DNA from: Rhodoferax sp.
Lineage (GTDB): Bacteria > Pseudomonadota > Gammaproteobacteria > Burkholderiales > Burkholderiaceae_C
DNA: 64,000 nucleotides
NCBI RefSeq assembly: GCF_018780565.1
Contig: NZ_JADMJN010000002.1
Span: 682,001-746,000, forward strand
Reading direction: 5' to 3'
Position numbers and translations under genes: made by a program. The notes beneath the pieces are model-generated. The model was given only the letters and a program-made list of their open reading frames with translations. It ran no database searches and was not told where the DNA came from. Of this stretch, positions 26,718 to 34,316 are shown piece by piece. The stretch's first letter is position 1, and every line of letters starts with the position of its first letter.

Positions 26718-26919
26718 TGAATTGCCCCGAAAATTGTGGGGGCTCCAATCTTTGAGAAGTTGGAGCCATGAGCAAAAAATCAAATCACTTTCTCCCCCCC
26801 GAAGTGCGCTAACGCGCTTTGCGCATGGTGCAGGAGCAGCGTGGCGAATATTTATCGAGAAGACCGAAGCTCTGGATTCACTCTAACTAACCGACATCCA
26901 CGAAAGTCGGGGCGGTTCA
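26718..26919 (+). mobile_element. Internally deleted IS3-family insertion sequence remnant
   Basis: The ends TGAATTGCCCCG (26718-26729) and its imperfect inverse CGGGGCGGTTCA (26908-26919) match at 10 of 12 positions. Between them is the start of an orfA-type transposase gene, then a sequence joining directly to the right end. Only ~200 bases remain of an expected ~1.2-1.3 kb, so the middle has been lost. No flanking target duplication is evident. The right end abuts the integrase fragment exactly. Confidence 0.65.
26768..26890 (+). pseudogene. IS3-family orfA transposase fragment
   Basis: The frame reads MSKKSNHFLPPEVR, a stop at codon 15, then RALRMVQEQRGEYLS, closely matching the usual N terminus of IS3-family OrfA proteins (helix-turn-helix subunit). 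After residue 30 the similarity ends at the internal deletion, and the frame closes at codon 41. The gene cannot make a transposase subunit. Confidence 0.75.
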
Positions 26920-27276
26920 GTGCCACTGAATCAGGCCACCATGGAAGTGCTGATGAAGCGTCAGGGCGATCACCCTATGCACGTTTTTACCTATGATGGC
27001 CATCCAATCGTCCAGGTCAACACCAAGGCTTGGCGCAATGCGCTGCAACGGGCCGGGATTCAAGATTTCCGCTGGCATGACTTGCGGCACACCTTTGCCA
27101 CTTGGCATCGAGAAGCAGGAACGCCAACGCACGAGTTGCAGCGCCTGGGAGGATGGAAGACCCAGTCCATGGTGGAGCGTTATGCGCACGTTGCGCCGGA
27201 AGGCCTGCAATTCGCGGCCAGTCGGCTCGATGCGCTTATGGTCGGCGGCTCTGATACTAAACTGCTTGGAATCTGA
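26920..27276 (+). pseudogene. Tyrosine integrase, C-terminal fragment cut by the IS remnant
   Basis: The 119-codon frame carries the C-terminal catalytic half of a phage-type tyrosine recombinase: WHDLRHTFATWHREAGTPTHELQRLGGWKT gives the H-x-x-R box, followed by MVERYAHV with the nucleophilic tyrosine. The first arginine box and N-terminal domains are missing. The frame opens with a Val-Pro-Leu-Asn stretch that aligns with the interior of integrases, starting on the base after the IS right end, so the IS insertion removed the 5' two-thirds. The protein should be inactive. It belongs to the element inserted at tRNA-Thr. Confidence 0.85.
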
Positions 27277-27308
27277 AGTTTGTCACCAATACATTGAGAA
27301 AGCGTTTA

Positions 27309-28064
27309 ATGGAAAAAATCGCTCTTTTATCTGGTCTCATTGGCGCGCTACTTTCTGCTGCGCTGAGTTACTGGATTCGTGCGTCACTCGATAAGCGTGC
27401 CTTGCGACATGCCGAATCTCGTTTGGCATACGTGCATCTAGTCCAGATTTCGCAGCTCGTTGCGATGGAAGCTGTATTAACAAACTACTTCAGGTTACTC
27501 GTTGGAGGTCGAGCGGGTGACACGTTGGCGAGTAAGGATGGCACATTTCAGCCATCACACAAAATAAGCGTGCTACTAGCTCAGCAGCTTCAAAAAAGCA
27601 AACCGGAAAAGTGGAAAGATGAACCTGGGTTTTCAGTCGTCCCAGTGTTTCTCAAGTCACAGCTGGACTCAATTTCCGATTCAAAGTTGACAGCCGAGCA
27701 GCTGTCAAAATTGCCGAAGGAATCAGTATTGATTTACGCACAATTCCTTTCATACCTTTCACACGTACGCGGCGTCGTTCTGTTGTATGTGTCATTCTTT
27801 GAGGATGAGAAGCCGCCGTTAATAACTGCGGAGAATCTTCATGATCAATGGCTTACGATGAAAAGATTTTTTGACCACGCGGGCAAACTTCGATTAGCAC
27901 TTGTCAGCGGCGGTGCCGCTTCTGCGATTGAGGCGGCCACATTGCTGCAGAGGCAGGTCGCTCTCTATAACGAACAGCTAATTTCGAAGTTACAGGATAA
28001 ACCGAAGATTGACGCTGCGTTGGCTCAGGCAAGTTCTGAGGCAACGGATACCAAGAAGGGTTGA
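27309..28064 (+). CDS. Hypothetical membrane-anchored protein, island cargo
   Basis: I do not recognise this 251-residue protein. An N-terminal hydrophobic segment (residues 3-20, IALLSGLIGALLSAALSYWI) is followed by a helical, mostly soluble region without evident motifs, and a polar C-terminal tail. Base composition is more AT-rich than the surrounding genes, with codons such as TTA, ATA and AGG used more freely, consistent with its location in a horizontally acquired remnant. It starts 32 bases after the integrase fragment. An upstream in-frame start at 27294 is possible. Function is unknown. Confidence 0.7.
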   Translation: MEKIALLSGLIGALLSAALSYWIRASLDKRALRHAESRLAYVHLVQISQLVAMEAVLTNYFRLLVGGRAGDTLASKDGTFQPSHKISVLLAQQLQKSKPEKWKDEPGFSVVPVFLKSQLDSISDSKLTAEQLSKLPKESVLIYAQFLSYLSHVRGVVLLYVSFFEDEKPPLITAENLHDQWLTMKRFFDHAGKLRLALVSGGAASAIEAATLLQRQVALYNEQLISKLQDKPKIDAALAQASSEATDTKKG

Positions 28065-28200
28065 GCTAGGGGGGCGTTTGGACGCTAACTAGAAATCCGA
28101 GCGCACTTCAATCAGTAGATCCAGATATTTCTGGCAAGCTTGCAAGAAAATATGACATGGGATCATAATTAGCCAGTGGTTACGTACTGACTACGTGAAG

Positions 28201-28234
28201 AAGGGGATAGACCGTGGAAGCCTACCCCCTTTTC
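28201..28234. terminator. Hairpin between island cargo gene and tRNA-Thr
   Basis: AAGGGGATAG (28201-28210) pairs with CTACCCCCTT (28222-28231), nine of ten positions, with a T run after it on the plus strand. On the minus strand it lies just beyond the tRNA-Thr 3' end and could end that transcript. Confidence 0.6.
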
Positions 28235-28235
28235 A

Positions 28236-28253
28236 TTTGGTGCCGGAGAGATG
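28236..28253. repeat. att site overlapping tRNA-Thr 3' end
   Basis: This is the chromosomal partner of the copy at 26688-26705 (16/18 identical, same orientation). It comprises two flanking bases, the CCA end and 13 further bases of the tRNA acceptor and T arm. Confidence 0.55.
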
Positions 28254-28313
28254 AATCGAACACCCGACCTTCTCATTACGAATGAGCTGCTCTACCGACT
28301 GAGCTACACCGGC
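28238..28313 (-). tRNA. tRNA-Thr (anticodon CGU)
   Basis: The minus strand folds as a 76-base cloverleaf: GCCGGTG acceptor, a D arm with AGCTCAGTCGGTAGAGC, an anticodon loop TTCGTAA (CGT), a variable AAGGTC, and a T arm with GTTCGATTC. CCA is genome-encoded. Its 3' end serves as the integration site of the degraded element to its left. Confidence 0.95.
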
Positions 28314-28341
28314 TTGTAAGACTCAAATTATAGCCCGGGCT

Positions 28342-29346
28342 TTACGCCTCGCTGTGGTAGCGGGTGACGCGTTCCACTTCGTTTTTCGAGCCCAGAATCA
28401 CGCTCACGCGCTCGTGCAGTTTGCCGGGCTGGATGTCCAGAATGCGCTGTTTGCCGTTGGTGGCGGCACCGCCGGCCTGCTCTATGAGCCAGCTCATGGG
28501 GTTGGCTTCGTACATCAGGCGCAGCTTGCCGGGCTTCTCCGGCTCGCGCTTGTCCCAGGGGTACATGAAGATGCCGCCGCGGGTCAGGATGCGGTGTACG
28601 TCAGCGACCATGCTGGCAATCCAGCGCATGTTGAAGTCCTTGCCACGCACGCCCTCTTTGCCTTCCAGGCATTCGTCGATGTAGCGCTTGACCGGGGCAT
28701 CCCAATGCCGCATGTTGCTCATGTTGATGGCAAATTCCTTGGTGTCCTCGGGGATCTTGACGTTCTCTTCGGTCAGCACAAACGAGCCCTGTTCGCGGTC
28801 CAGGGTGAACATGGCCACGCCGTCGCCCACGGTCAGAACCAGCGTGGTTTGCGGGCCGTAGACACAGTAGCCCGCCGCGACCTGCTTGTTGCCCGGTTGG
28901 AAAAAATCCTGTTCTGACACGCCCGCACCTTCGGGCTTGACCAGCACGCTGAAGATGGTGCCAATGCTCACGTTCACGTCGATGTTGCTGGAGCCGTCCA
29001 GGGGATCGAACAGCAGCAGGTATTCGCCCTGCGGATAGCGGTTGGGCACCACGTAGATGCCTTCCATTTCCTCGCTGGCCATGGCGGCCAGGTGGCCACC
29101 CCATTCGTTGGCTTCAATCAGCACTTCGTTGGCAATGATGTCGAGCTTTTTCTGCATCTCGCCTTGCACGTTTTCGCTGTCGGCGCTGCCCATGACATCG
29201 CCCAGGGCGCCTTTGTTCACGGCCTGGCTGATGCTCTTGCAGGCACGGGCCACCACTTCAAGCAGAAGGCGCAGCTGGGACGGAATGTGACCGTCCATGC
29301 GCTGTTGTTCCACCAGGTAGCGGGTGAGGGAAATTTTTGCACTCAT
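28342..29346 (-). CDS. fbp: Fructose-1,6-bisphosphatase, class I
   Basis: This 334-residue enzyme dephosphorylates fructose-1,6-bisphosphate in gluconeogenesis (and in the Calvin cycle where present). The metal-binding signature [24 protein letters not shown], the preceding EEMEGIYVV stretch and the late [25 protein letters not shown] (product-binding lysine region) are intact. Length matches the class. It lies 33 bases downstream of pepN on the same strand, so the two may be co-transcribed. No Calvin-cycle genes are next to it, so gluconeogenesis is the safer role. Confidence 0.96.
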   Translation of the reverse strand: MSAKISLTRYLVEQQRMDGHIPSQLRLLLEVVARACKSISQAVNKGALGDVMGSADSENVQGEMQKKLDIIANEVLIEANEWGGHLAAMASEEMEGIYVVPNRYPQGEYLLLFDPLDGSSNIDVNVSIGTIFSVLVKPEGAGVSEQDFFQPGNKQVAAGYCVYGPQTTLVLTVGDGVAMFTLDREQGSFVLTEENVKIPEDTKEFAINMSNMRHWDAPVKRYIDECLEGKEGVRGKDFNMRWIASMVADVHRILTRGGIFMYPWDKREPEKPGKLRLMYEANPMSWLIEQAGGAATNGKQRILDIQPGKLHERVSVILGSKNEVERVTRYHSEA

Positions 29347-29379
29347 AAAAACTCCAGTTTCAGGAAGGTGGATGCGGTA

Positions 29380-32115
29380 TCAGTCGGCCAGCGCGCGACT
29401 GACGACTTCGCGCACGTCGTTGCTCAAATCGGCTTTGGCGGCCACGCGGGCGATGGCTTCGCGGGCGGCGCTGCGGTAGGGCTCGGCCAGTCGCTTCCAG
29501 CGGTCCAGCGCGCGCGCCAGCCGTGCGGCCACTTGCGGGTTGATGCTGTCAAGCTCCATGACCCGCTCGCTCCAGAACACATAGCCCGCCGCATCGGTGC
29601 GGTGGAAGGCGCCAGGGTTGGCGTTGCAAAAACTGAAGATCACGCTGCGTGCCCGGTTGGGGTTGCGGATGCTGAAATCGGGGTGCGTCATCAGCTGGCG
29701 CACCGCTGGCAGCACCTGGCCGCCACGGTCGCAGGCACCGGCCTGCATGGAAAACCATTTGTCCAGGACCAGCTCGTCTTTTTTGAACTCGCTGTAAAAG
29801 CGCGCCAACGCGGGCGTGGCCAGCTCGTGGCCGCTGCCCAGCAGTGCGCCCAGTGCATTGGCGCGGTCGGTCATGTTGCTGGCATCCTTGAAGCGCTGGT
29901 AGGCCTTGCCTGGCCATACCGTGTCGCCACTGTCCCGCGCCGCCAGGCACAACTGCGCCAGTGCCATGCCAGCCAGCGCGCGGCGGCCAGCGGAGTGGGC
30001 GTCCGGGCGGTAGCCACCGGTGTCACCATGCGTTTCAAACGCCCACTGCCAGTCGGCCGCAAGGGCCGTGGCCAGCTGCGCGCGCATGGCTTCGCGCACT
30101 TCGTGGATGCGTTGTGGGTTCACCACTTCAAGCTGCTCGGCAATATAGGTTTCGGAGGGCAGGGTGAGCACCAGTTCCTTGAACGCCGCATCCAGCGCAG
30201 GGTGCCGCAATACGCTGCGCATGGCGTCGATGTAGTCACTGTTGAGCACGCCTCCCGCCACAAAGACGGTGTTGTTGGCGATGGCCTTGACGGCGCTGCG
30301 CAGGGCCAGCCGCTGTCCTGCTTCCCAGCGATTGAAGGGGTCGGCATCAAAGGCCAGCAGTGTCAGCAACTGCGCGTCGGAGTAGTCAAAGTCCAGCACC
30401 ACAGGGGCTGAGAAGCCGCGCAGGATGGAGGGCACCGGCTCGGCGTCAAGGTTGGCAAAGGTGATGGATTCGCTGGCTTGCGTCATCACAAACAGGTGGC
30501 TGTCGCCCGTGGCGGCGGCGCTGCCCTGCAATTGCATGGGCAATGCGTTGCCGTCGGTACCCACAAGGCCCAGACGCACCGGGATCACAAAGGGTTCCTT
30601 GCTGGTCTGGCCGGGTGTGCTGGCGCAGCTTTGCGTCAGCGCCAGTGTGTAGGTGCGGGCTTGCGCATCGTAGGTGCCAGTGGCTTGCAGGCGCGGGGTG
30701 CCGGCCTGGCTGTACCAGCGTTTGAACTGCGGCAGCAGCCGGGCCAGGTTGGAGTCCGGGTTGGCATCGGCAATGGCCTGCGCGAAATCGTCACAGGTCA
30801 CAGCTTGGCCATCGTGGCGCGCAAAGTACTGGGTCATGCCCTTGGCAAAACCTGTGCGCCCCGAGTTGGCATCGCCAGCGCCCACCAGGGTTTGCATCAT
30901 GCGCACAACCTCGGCACCTTTTTCGTAAATGGTGACGGTGTAGAAGTTGTTGATCTCGATGTAGCTGTCAGGCCGCACCGGGTGGGCCATCGGGCCGGCA
31001 TCTTCCGGGAACTGGGCGGTGCGCAGCACGCGCACGTCTTCGATGCGCTTGACGGCGCGGGCCGAGGCATCGGTGCACAGGTCCTGCGAAAATTCCTGAT
31101 CGCGGAACACGGTCAGACCTTCTTTCAGGCTGAGCTGGAACCAGTCGCGGCAGGTCACGCGGTTGCCAGTCCAGTTGTGGAAGTACTCGTGGCCCACCAC
31201 GCTCTCAATATTGGCGTAGTCCGCATCGGTGGCGGTGGCCTGGTTGGCCAGCACGTACTTGGTGTTGAAGATGTTGAGGCCTTTGTTTTCCATGGCGCCC
31301 ATGTTGAAGTCGCTGGTGGCAACAATCATGAAGCGTTCCAGATCGAGCGGCAGGCCAAAGCGGGCTTCGTCCCAGGCCACCGACGCCATCAGCGAGTTCA
31401 TGGCATGTTCGGTCTTGTCCATATCGCCGGGGCGCACGTAGACCTGCAGCAGATGGTCCTTGCCGCCGCGCGAGGTGATGCGCTGCTCGCGGCACACCAG
31501 CTGGCCGGCCACCAGTGCGAACAGGTAAGACGGCTTTTTGTGCGGGTCCACCCAGGTGGCGAAGTGGCGGCCTTCATTGCCCGCGCCTTCGATCAGGCCT
31601 TGAGCGATGAGGTTGCCGTTGGACAGCAGCACGGGGTATTTCTGCTTGTCGGCGCGCAGTGTCACGGTGTAGCTGGCCATCACATCGGGACGGTCCAGGA
31701 AATAGGTGATGCGCCGAAAGCCCTCGGCTTCACACTGTGTGAAGAAGGATTCGTTGCTAACGTACAAGCCTGTCAGGCTGGTGTTTTTGACCGGGGTGCA
31801 GGTGGTAAAAATCTCCAGCTCGAAAGTCCCTTCGTCGGGCAGGTTTTCCAGCACCAGCTGCTTGCCTTCCATCTTGAACGAGGTGCCCTGGCCGTTGACC
31901 AGTACACGGGCCAGGTTGAGTTCTTCGCCATCGAGTTTGAGTGGCTGCACGTCTACGTCCGTGTTCCGGCGCAGCGTCATTTTGTTGAGCACGCGGGTCT
32001 TGGCCGGGTCCAGGTCAAAGGTCAGGTTGACGGTGTCAATCCAGTAGGCGGGGGCGGCGTAGTCCTCACGGCGGATCACCGTGGCCGGGCCTGGTCCATC
32101 ACGAAATTGCAACAT
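29380..32115 (-). CDS. pepN: Aminopeptidase N (M1 family)
   Basis: This 911-residue cytosolic zinc aminopeptidase removes N-terminal residues from peptides. GAMENKGLNIF is the substrate-binding motif, and VVGHEYFHNWTGNRVTCRDWFQLSLKEGLTVFRDQEF is the HExxH-x18-E zinc site. The tyrosine region TVTIYEKGAEVVRM follows. The C-terminal ~430 residues form the helical arch typical of the E. coli PepN type, and the total length fits. A 9-base spacing ribosome site AGATAG is weak. fbp follows on the same strand. Confidence 0.96.
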   Translation of the reverse strand: MLQFRDGPGPATVIRREDYAAPAYWIDTVNLTFDLDPAKTRVLNKMTLRRNTDVDVQPLKLDGEELNLARVLVNGQGTSFKMEGKQLVLENLPDEGTFELEIFTTCTPVKNTSLTGLYVSNESFFTQCEAEGFRRITYFLDRPDVMASYTVTLRADKQKYPVLLSNGNLIAQGLIEGAGNEGRHFATWVDPHKKPSYLFALVAGQLVCREQRITSRGGKDHLLQVYVRPGDMDKTEHAMNSLMASVAWDEARFGLPLDLERFMIVATSDFNMGAMENKGLNIFNTKYVLANQATATDADYANIESVVGHEYFHNWTGNRVTCRDWFQLSLKEGLTVFRDQEFSQDLCTDASARAVKRIEDVRVLRTAQFPEDAGPMAHPVRPDSYIEINNFYTVTIYEKGAEVVRMMQTLVGAGDANSGRTGFAKGMTQYFARHDGQAVTCDDFAQAIADANPDSNLARLLPQFKRWYSQAGTPRLQATGTYDAQARTYTLALTQSCASTPGQTSKEPFVIPVRLGLVGTDGNALPMQLQGSAAATGDSHLFVMTQASESITFANLDAEPVPSILRGFSAPVVLDFDYSDAQLLTLLAFDADPFNRWEAGQRLALRSAVKAIANNTVFVAGGVLNSDYIDAMRSVLRHPALDAAFKELVLTLPSETYIAEQLEVVNPQRIHEVREAMRAQLATALAADWQWAFETHGDTGGYRPDAHSAGRRALAGMALAQLCLAARDSGDTVWPGKAYQRFKDASNMTDRANALGALLGSGHELATPALARFYSEFKKDELVLDKWFSMQAGACDRGGQVLPAVRQLMTHPDFSIRNPNRARSVIFSFCNANPGAFHRTDAAGYVFWSERVMELDSINPQVAARLARALDRWKRLAEPYRSAAREAIARVAAKADLSNDVREVVSRALAD

Positions 32116-32191
32116 GGTCTATCTCCAGAATTGGTTTTGGTAGGGGCGGTCGCCGGGCCACCCGAAGGCGGCGTGACAAGCGTGGGGGTCA

Positions 32192-33296
32192 TCAAACGCC
32201 TTGCTTCAGCGACGCCTCAATGAAGGGGTCCAGGTCGCCGTCCAGCACTTTTTGCGTGGCCGATGTTTCGTAGTTGGTGCGCAGGTCCTTGATCCGGCTG
32301 TTGTCCAGCACGTAGGAACGAATCTGGTGGCCCCAGCCCACATCGGTCTTGGAGTCTTCCAGCTTTTGCTGTTCGGCCTGGCGCTTGCGCATCTCGAAGT
32401 CGTACAGGCGTGAGCGCAGGCGCTTCCAGGCCACATCACGGTTGCTGTGCTGGCTGCGACCGTCCTGGCACTGCACCACGATACCGGTGGGGATGTGCGT
32501 CAGGCGCACGGCCGAGTCAGTCTTGTTGATGTGCTGGCCACCGGCGCCGCTGGCACGGAAGGTGTCGGTGCGCACGTCGCTGGGGTTGATGTCGATCTCG
32601 ATCGAGTCATCCACCTCGGGGTAGACAAACACCGATGCAAAAGAGGTGTGGCGTCCGCCCGAAGAGTCAAACGGCGACTTGCGCACCAGCCGGTGCACGC
32701 CGGTTTCGGTGCGCAGCAGGCCAAAGGCGTATTCGCCTTCGACCTTGATGGTGGCACCCTTGATGCCGGCGGTGTCGCCCGCGGTTTCGTCTTCGATGGT
32801 GACGGTGAAGCCCTTGCGTTCGGCATAGCGTAGATACTGGCGCAGCAGCATGCTGGCCCAGTCGCAGGCTTCCGTGCCGCCGGCGCCGGCCTGAATGTCT
32901 ACAAAAGCATTCATCGGGTCCGCCGGGTTGTTGAACATGCGGCGGAATTCCAGCCCCTGGATGATCTCGGCGAGTTTGGCGGTTTCAGTCTCGATGGTGA
33001 TCAAGCCGTCGTCGTCGCCTTCCTCTTTGGACATTTCGAACAACTCGGTGTTGTCGGCCAGTTCGGTGGTCAGGTTGTCCAGAGTGAGCACAACGCCATC
33101 CAGCGCTTTTTTCTCGCGGCCCAGTTCCTGAGCGCGTTTGGGGTCGTTCCAGACGCTCGGGTCTTCGAGGGATGCGTTGACCGTTCTCAGTCGTTCAGCT
33201 TTGGCAGGGTAGTCAAAGATACCCCCGTAACTCTTGGGTGCGGGCGCTCAAATCGGTGAGTTGAGTGCCGATGAGATTGATGCGTTCTGCTTCCAT
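32192..33296 (-). CDS. prfB: Peptide chain release factor 2, programmed +1 frameshift
   Basis: RF2 ends translation at UGA and UAA. The gene starts at ATG 33296 and its zero frame hits TGA at 33213-33215 in the context TATCTTTGAC, preceded by a CGGGGG Shine-Dalgarno-like run, the classical autoregulatory frameshift site. After a +1 shift the frame continues to the stop at 32192, giving about 367 residues. The SPF anticodon-like motif ([13 protein letters not shown]) and the catalytic GGQ ([18 protein letters not shown]) are present. Low RF2 favours the shift, so the protein regulates itself. lysS is not adjacent. Confidence 0.97.
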
Positions 33297-33388
33297 GATG
33301 CGAGTCCTGAGGTGATTAGTTACAAATAACCCTACATTTTCTCACGCCGGGGCGGCTATGCCCCTGAAATGCCGCATTCAGGACGCGA

Positions 33389-34300
33389 TCAGGCGATAAA
33401 TTGCTCGATCAAGGCCGCCAGCTTTTCAGGCTGGTCGTGGTGCAGCATGTGGCCGGCCTCGGCAATCAGCGCAATTTGTACATCGGGCACGGACTTCAGG
33501 CGCTCGTGGTACTCCGCCAGGGTGTACTTGCCTTGCCACCATTGGTCCAGGCTGTTGTCGCTGGCCTCCACCGCCAGGACCGGGGCGGTAATGCGTTTGT
33601 AGAGTTCCAGAATTTCATCGACGTGAAACAGCTGGGCATTGGTGATCTTGTGCGCCGGGTGGCCCATGATGGACCATTTGCCATCCGCGTTGGCGCGCGC
33701 CCAGTACTGGGCCAGCCAGTCAGCCTTGTGCTGGTCCAGGCGGGGGTTGGTCTTCATCAGGCGGCTGGCCACACCCTGGGGGCTGTCATAGGCCTTGAGG
33801 TCCAGCTCGCCGGCATGCATTTTCTTGAGCTCGTCGATCCATTTGGCCAGCCGACCAGGGGCTTGCGAGGGCCTGCTTGCGGGCATGCCAAAGCCCTCCA
33901 GGTTCACCAGACGGCGAATCCGCTCGGGGCGCACGCCTGCATACTGCATGACCACGTTGCCGCCCATGCTGTGGCCGACCAGATCAATCGCCTGGCCGGG
34001 TGCATAGTGGTCCAGCAGGAAGTCAAGGTCGGCCAGGTAGTCGGGAAACCAGTAGTTATCTATGGCGCCCGAGTCGGTGTCGCCATAGCCGCGCCAATCC
34101 GGGGCAATTACATAGCGGTCTTGCGCAAACGCGTCCACCACAAACTGGTAGGAGGCGGCCACGTCCATCCAGCCATGCACCATCACCAGGGGCGCTTTGC
34201 CGGGGGTTGGTGTGCCCCAGATGCGCACGTGGTAACTGAGATTGCGAATAGGGACAAACTCGCTGCGGGAAATTCTTTTGACTTGGTACATTTGATCCAT
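33389..34300 (-). CDS. Alpha/beta-fold hydrolase
   Basis: This 303-residue serine hydrolase shows the oxyanion stretch PLVMVHGWMDVAASYQF, the nucleophile elbow LVGHSMGGNVVMQYAG (serine near residue 107) and a late histidine in IAEAGHMLHHDQPEKLAALIEQF; the acid is probably the Asp in AVEASDNSLDQWW. Substrate unknown; relatives include esterases and haloalkane dehalogenase-like enzymes. Its start at 34300 lies 16 bases from the start of the divergent acyl-CoA synthetase gene, whose ribosome site fills the gap, so at least one of the two starts, or an extended promoter inside a gene, needs to be considered. Confidence 0.88.
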   Translation of the reverse strand: MDQMYQVKRISRSEFVPIRNLSYHVRIWGTPTPGKAPLVMVHGWMDVAASYQFVVDAFAQDRYVIAPDWRGYGDTDSGAIDNYWFPDYLADLDFLLDHYAPGQAIDLVGHSMGGNVVMQYAGVRPERIRRLVNLEGFGMPASRPSQAPGRLAKWIDELKKMHAGELDLKAYDSPQGVASRLMKTNPRLDQHKADWLAQYWARANADGKWSIMGHPAHKITNAQLFHVDEILELYKRITAPVLAVEASDNSLDQWWQGKYTLAEYHERLKSVPDVQIALIAEAGHMLHHDQPEKLAALIEQFIA

Positions 34301-34316
34301 TCTAAGGAGGCATCGA

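Noticed and set aside
26635..26886. 83-codon plus-strand frame over the IS remnant and att-like site
   Set aside because: It crosses the att-like repeat and the left end of the IS; the second frame gives a clear orfA match, so this is out-of-frame noise.
29092..32223. Long plus-strand frames opposite fbp and pepN
   Set aside because: They are GC-driven shadows of clear minus-strand enzymes; no start signals or domains are visible.
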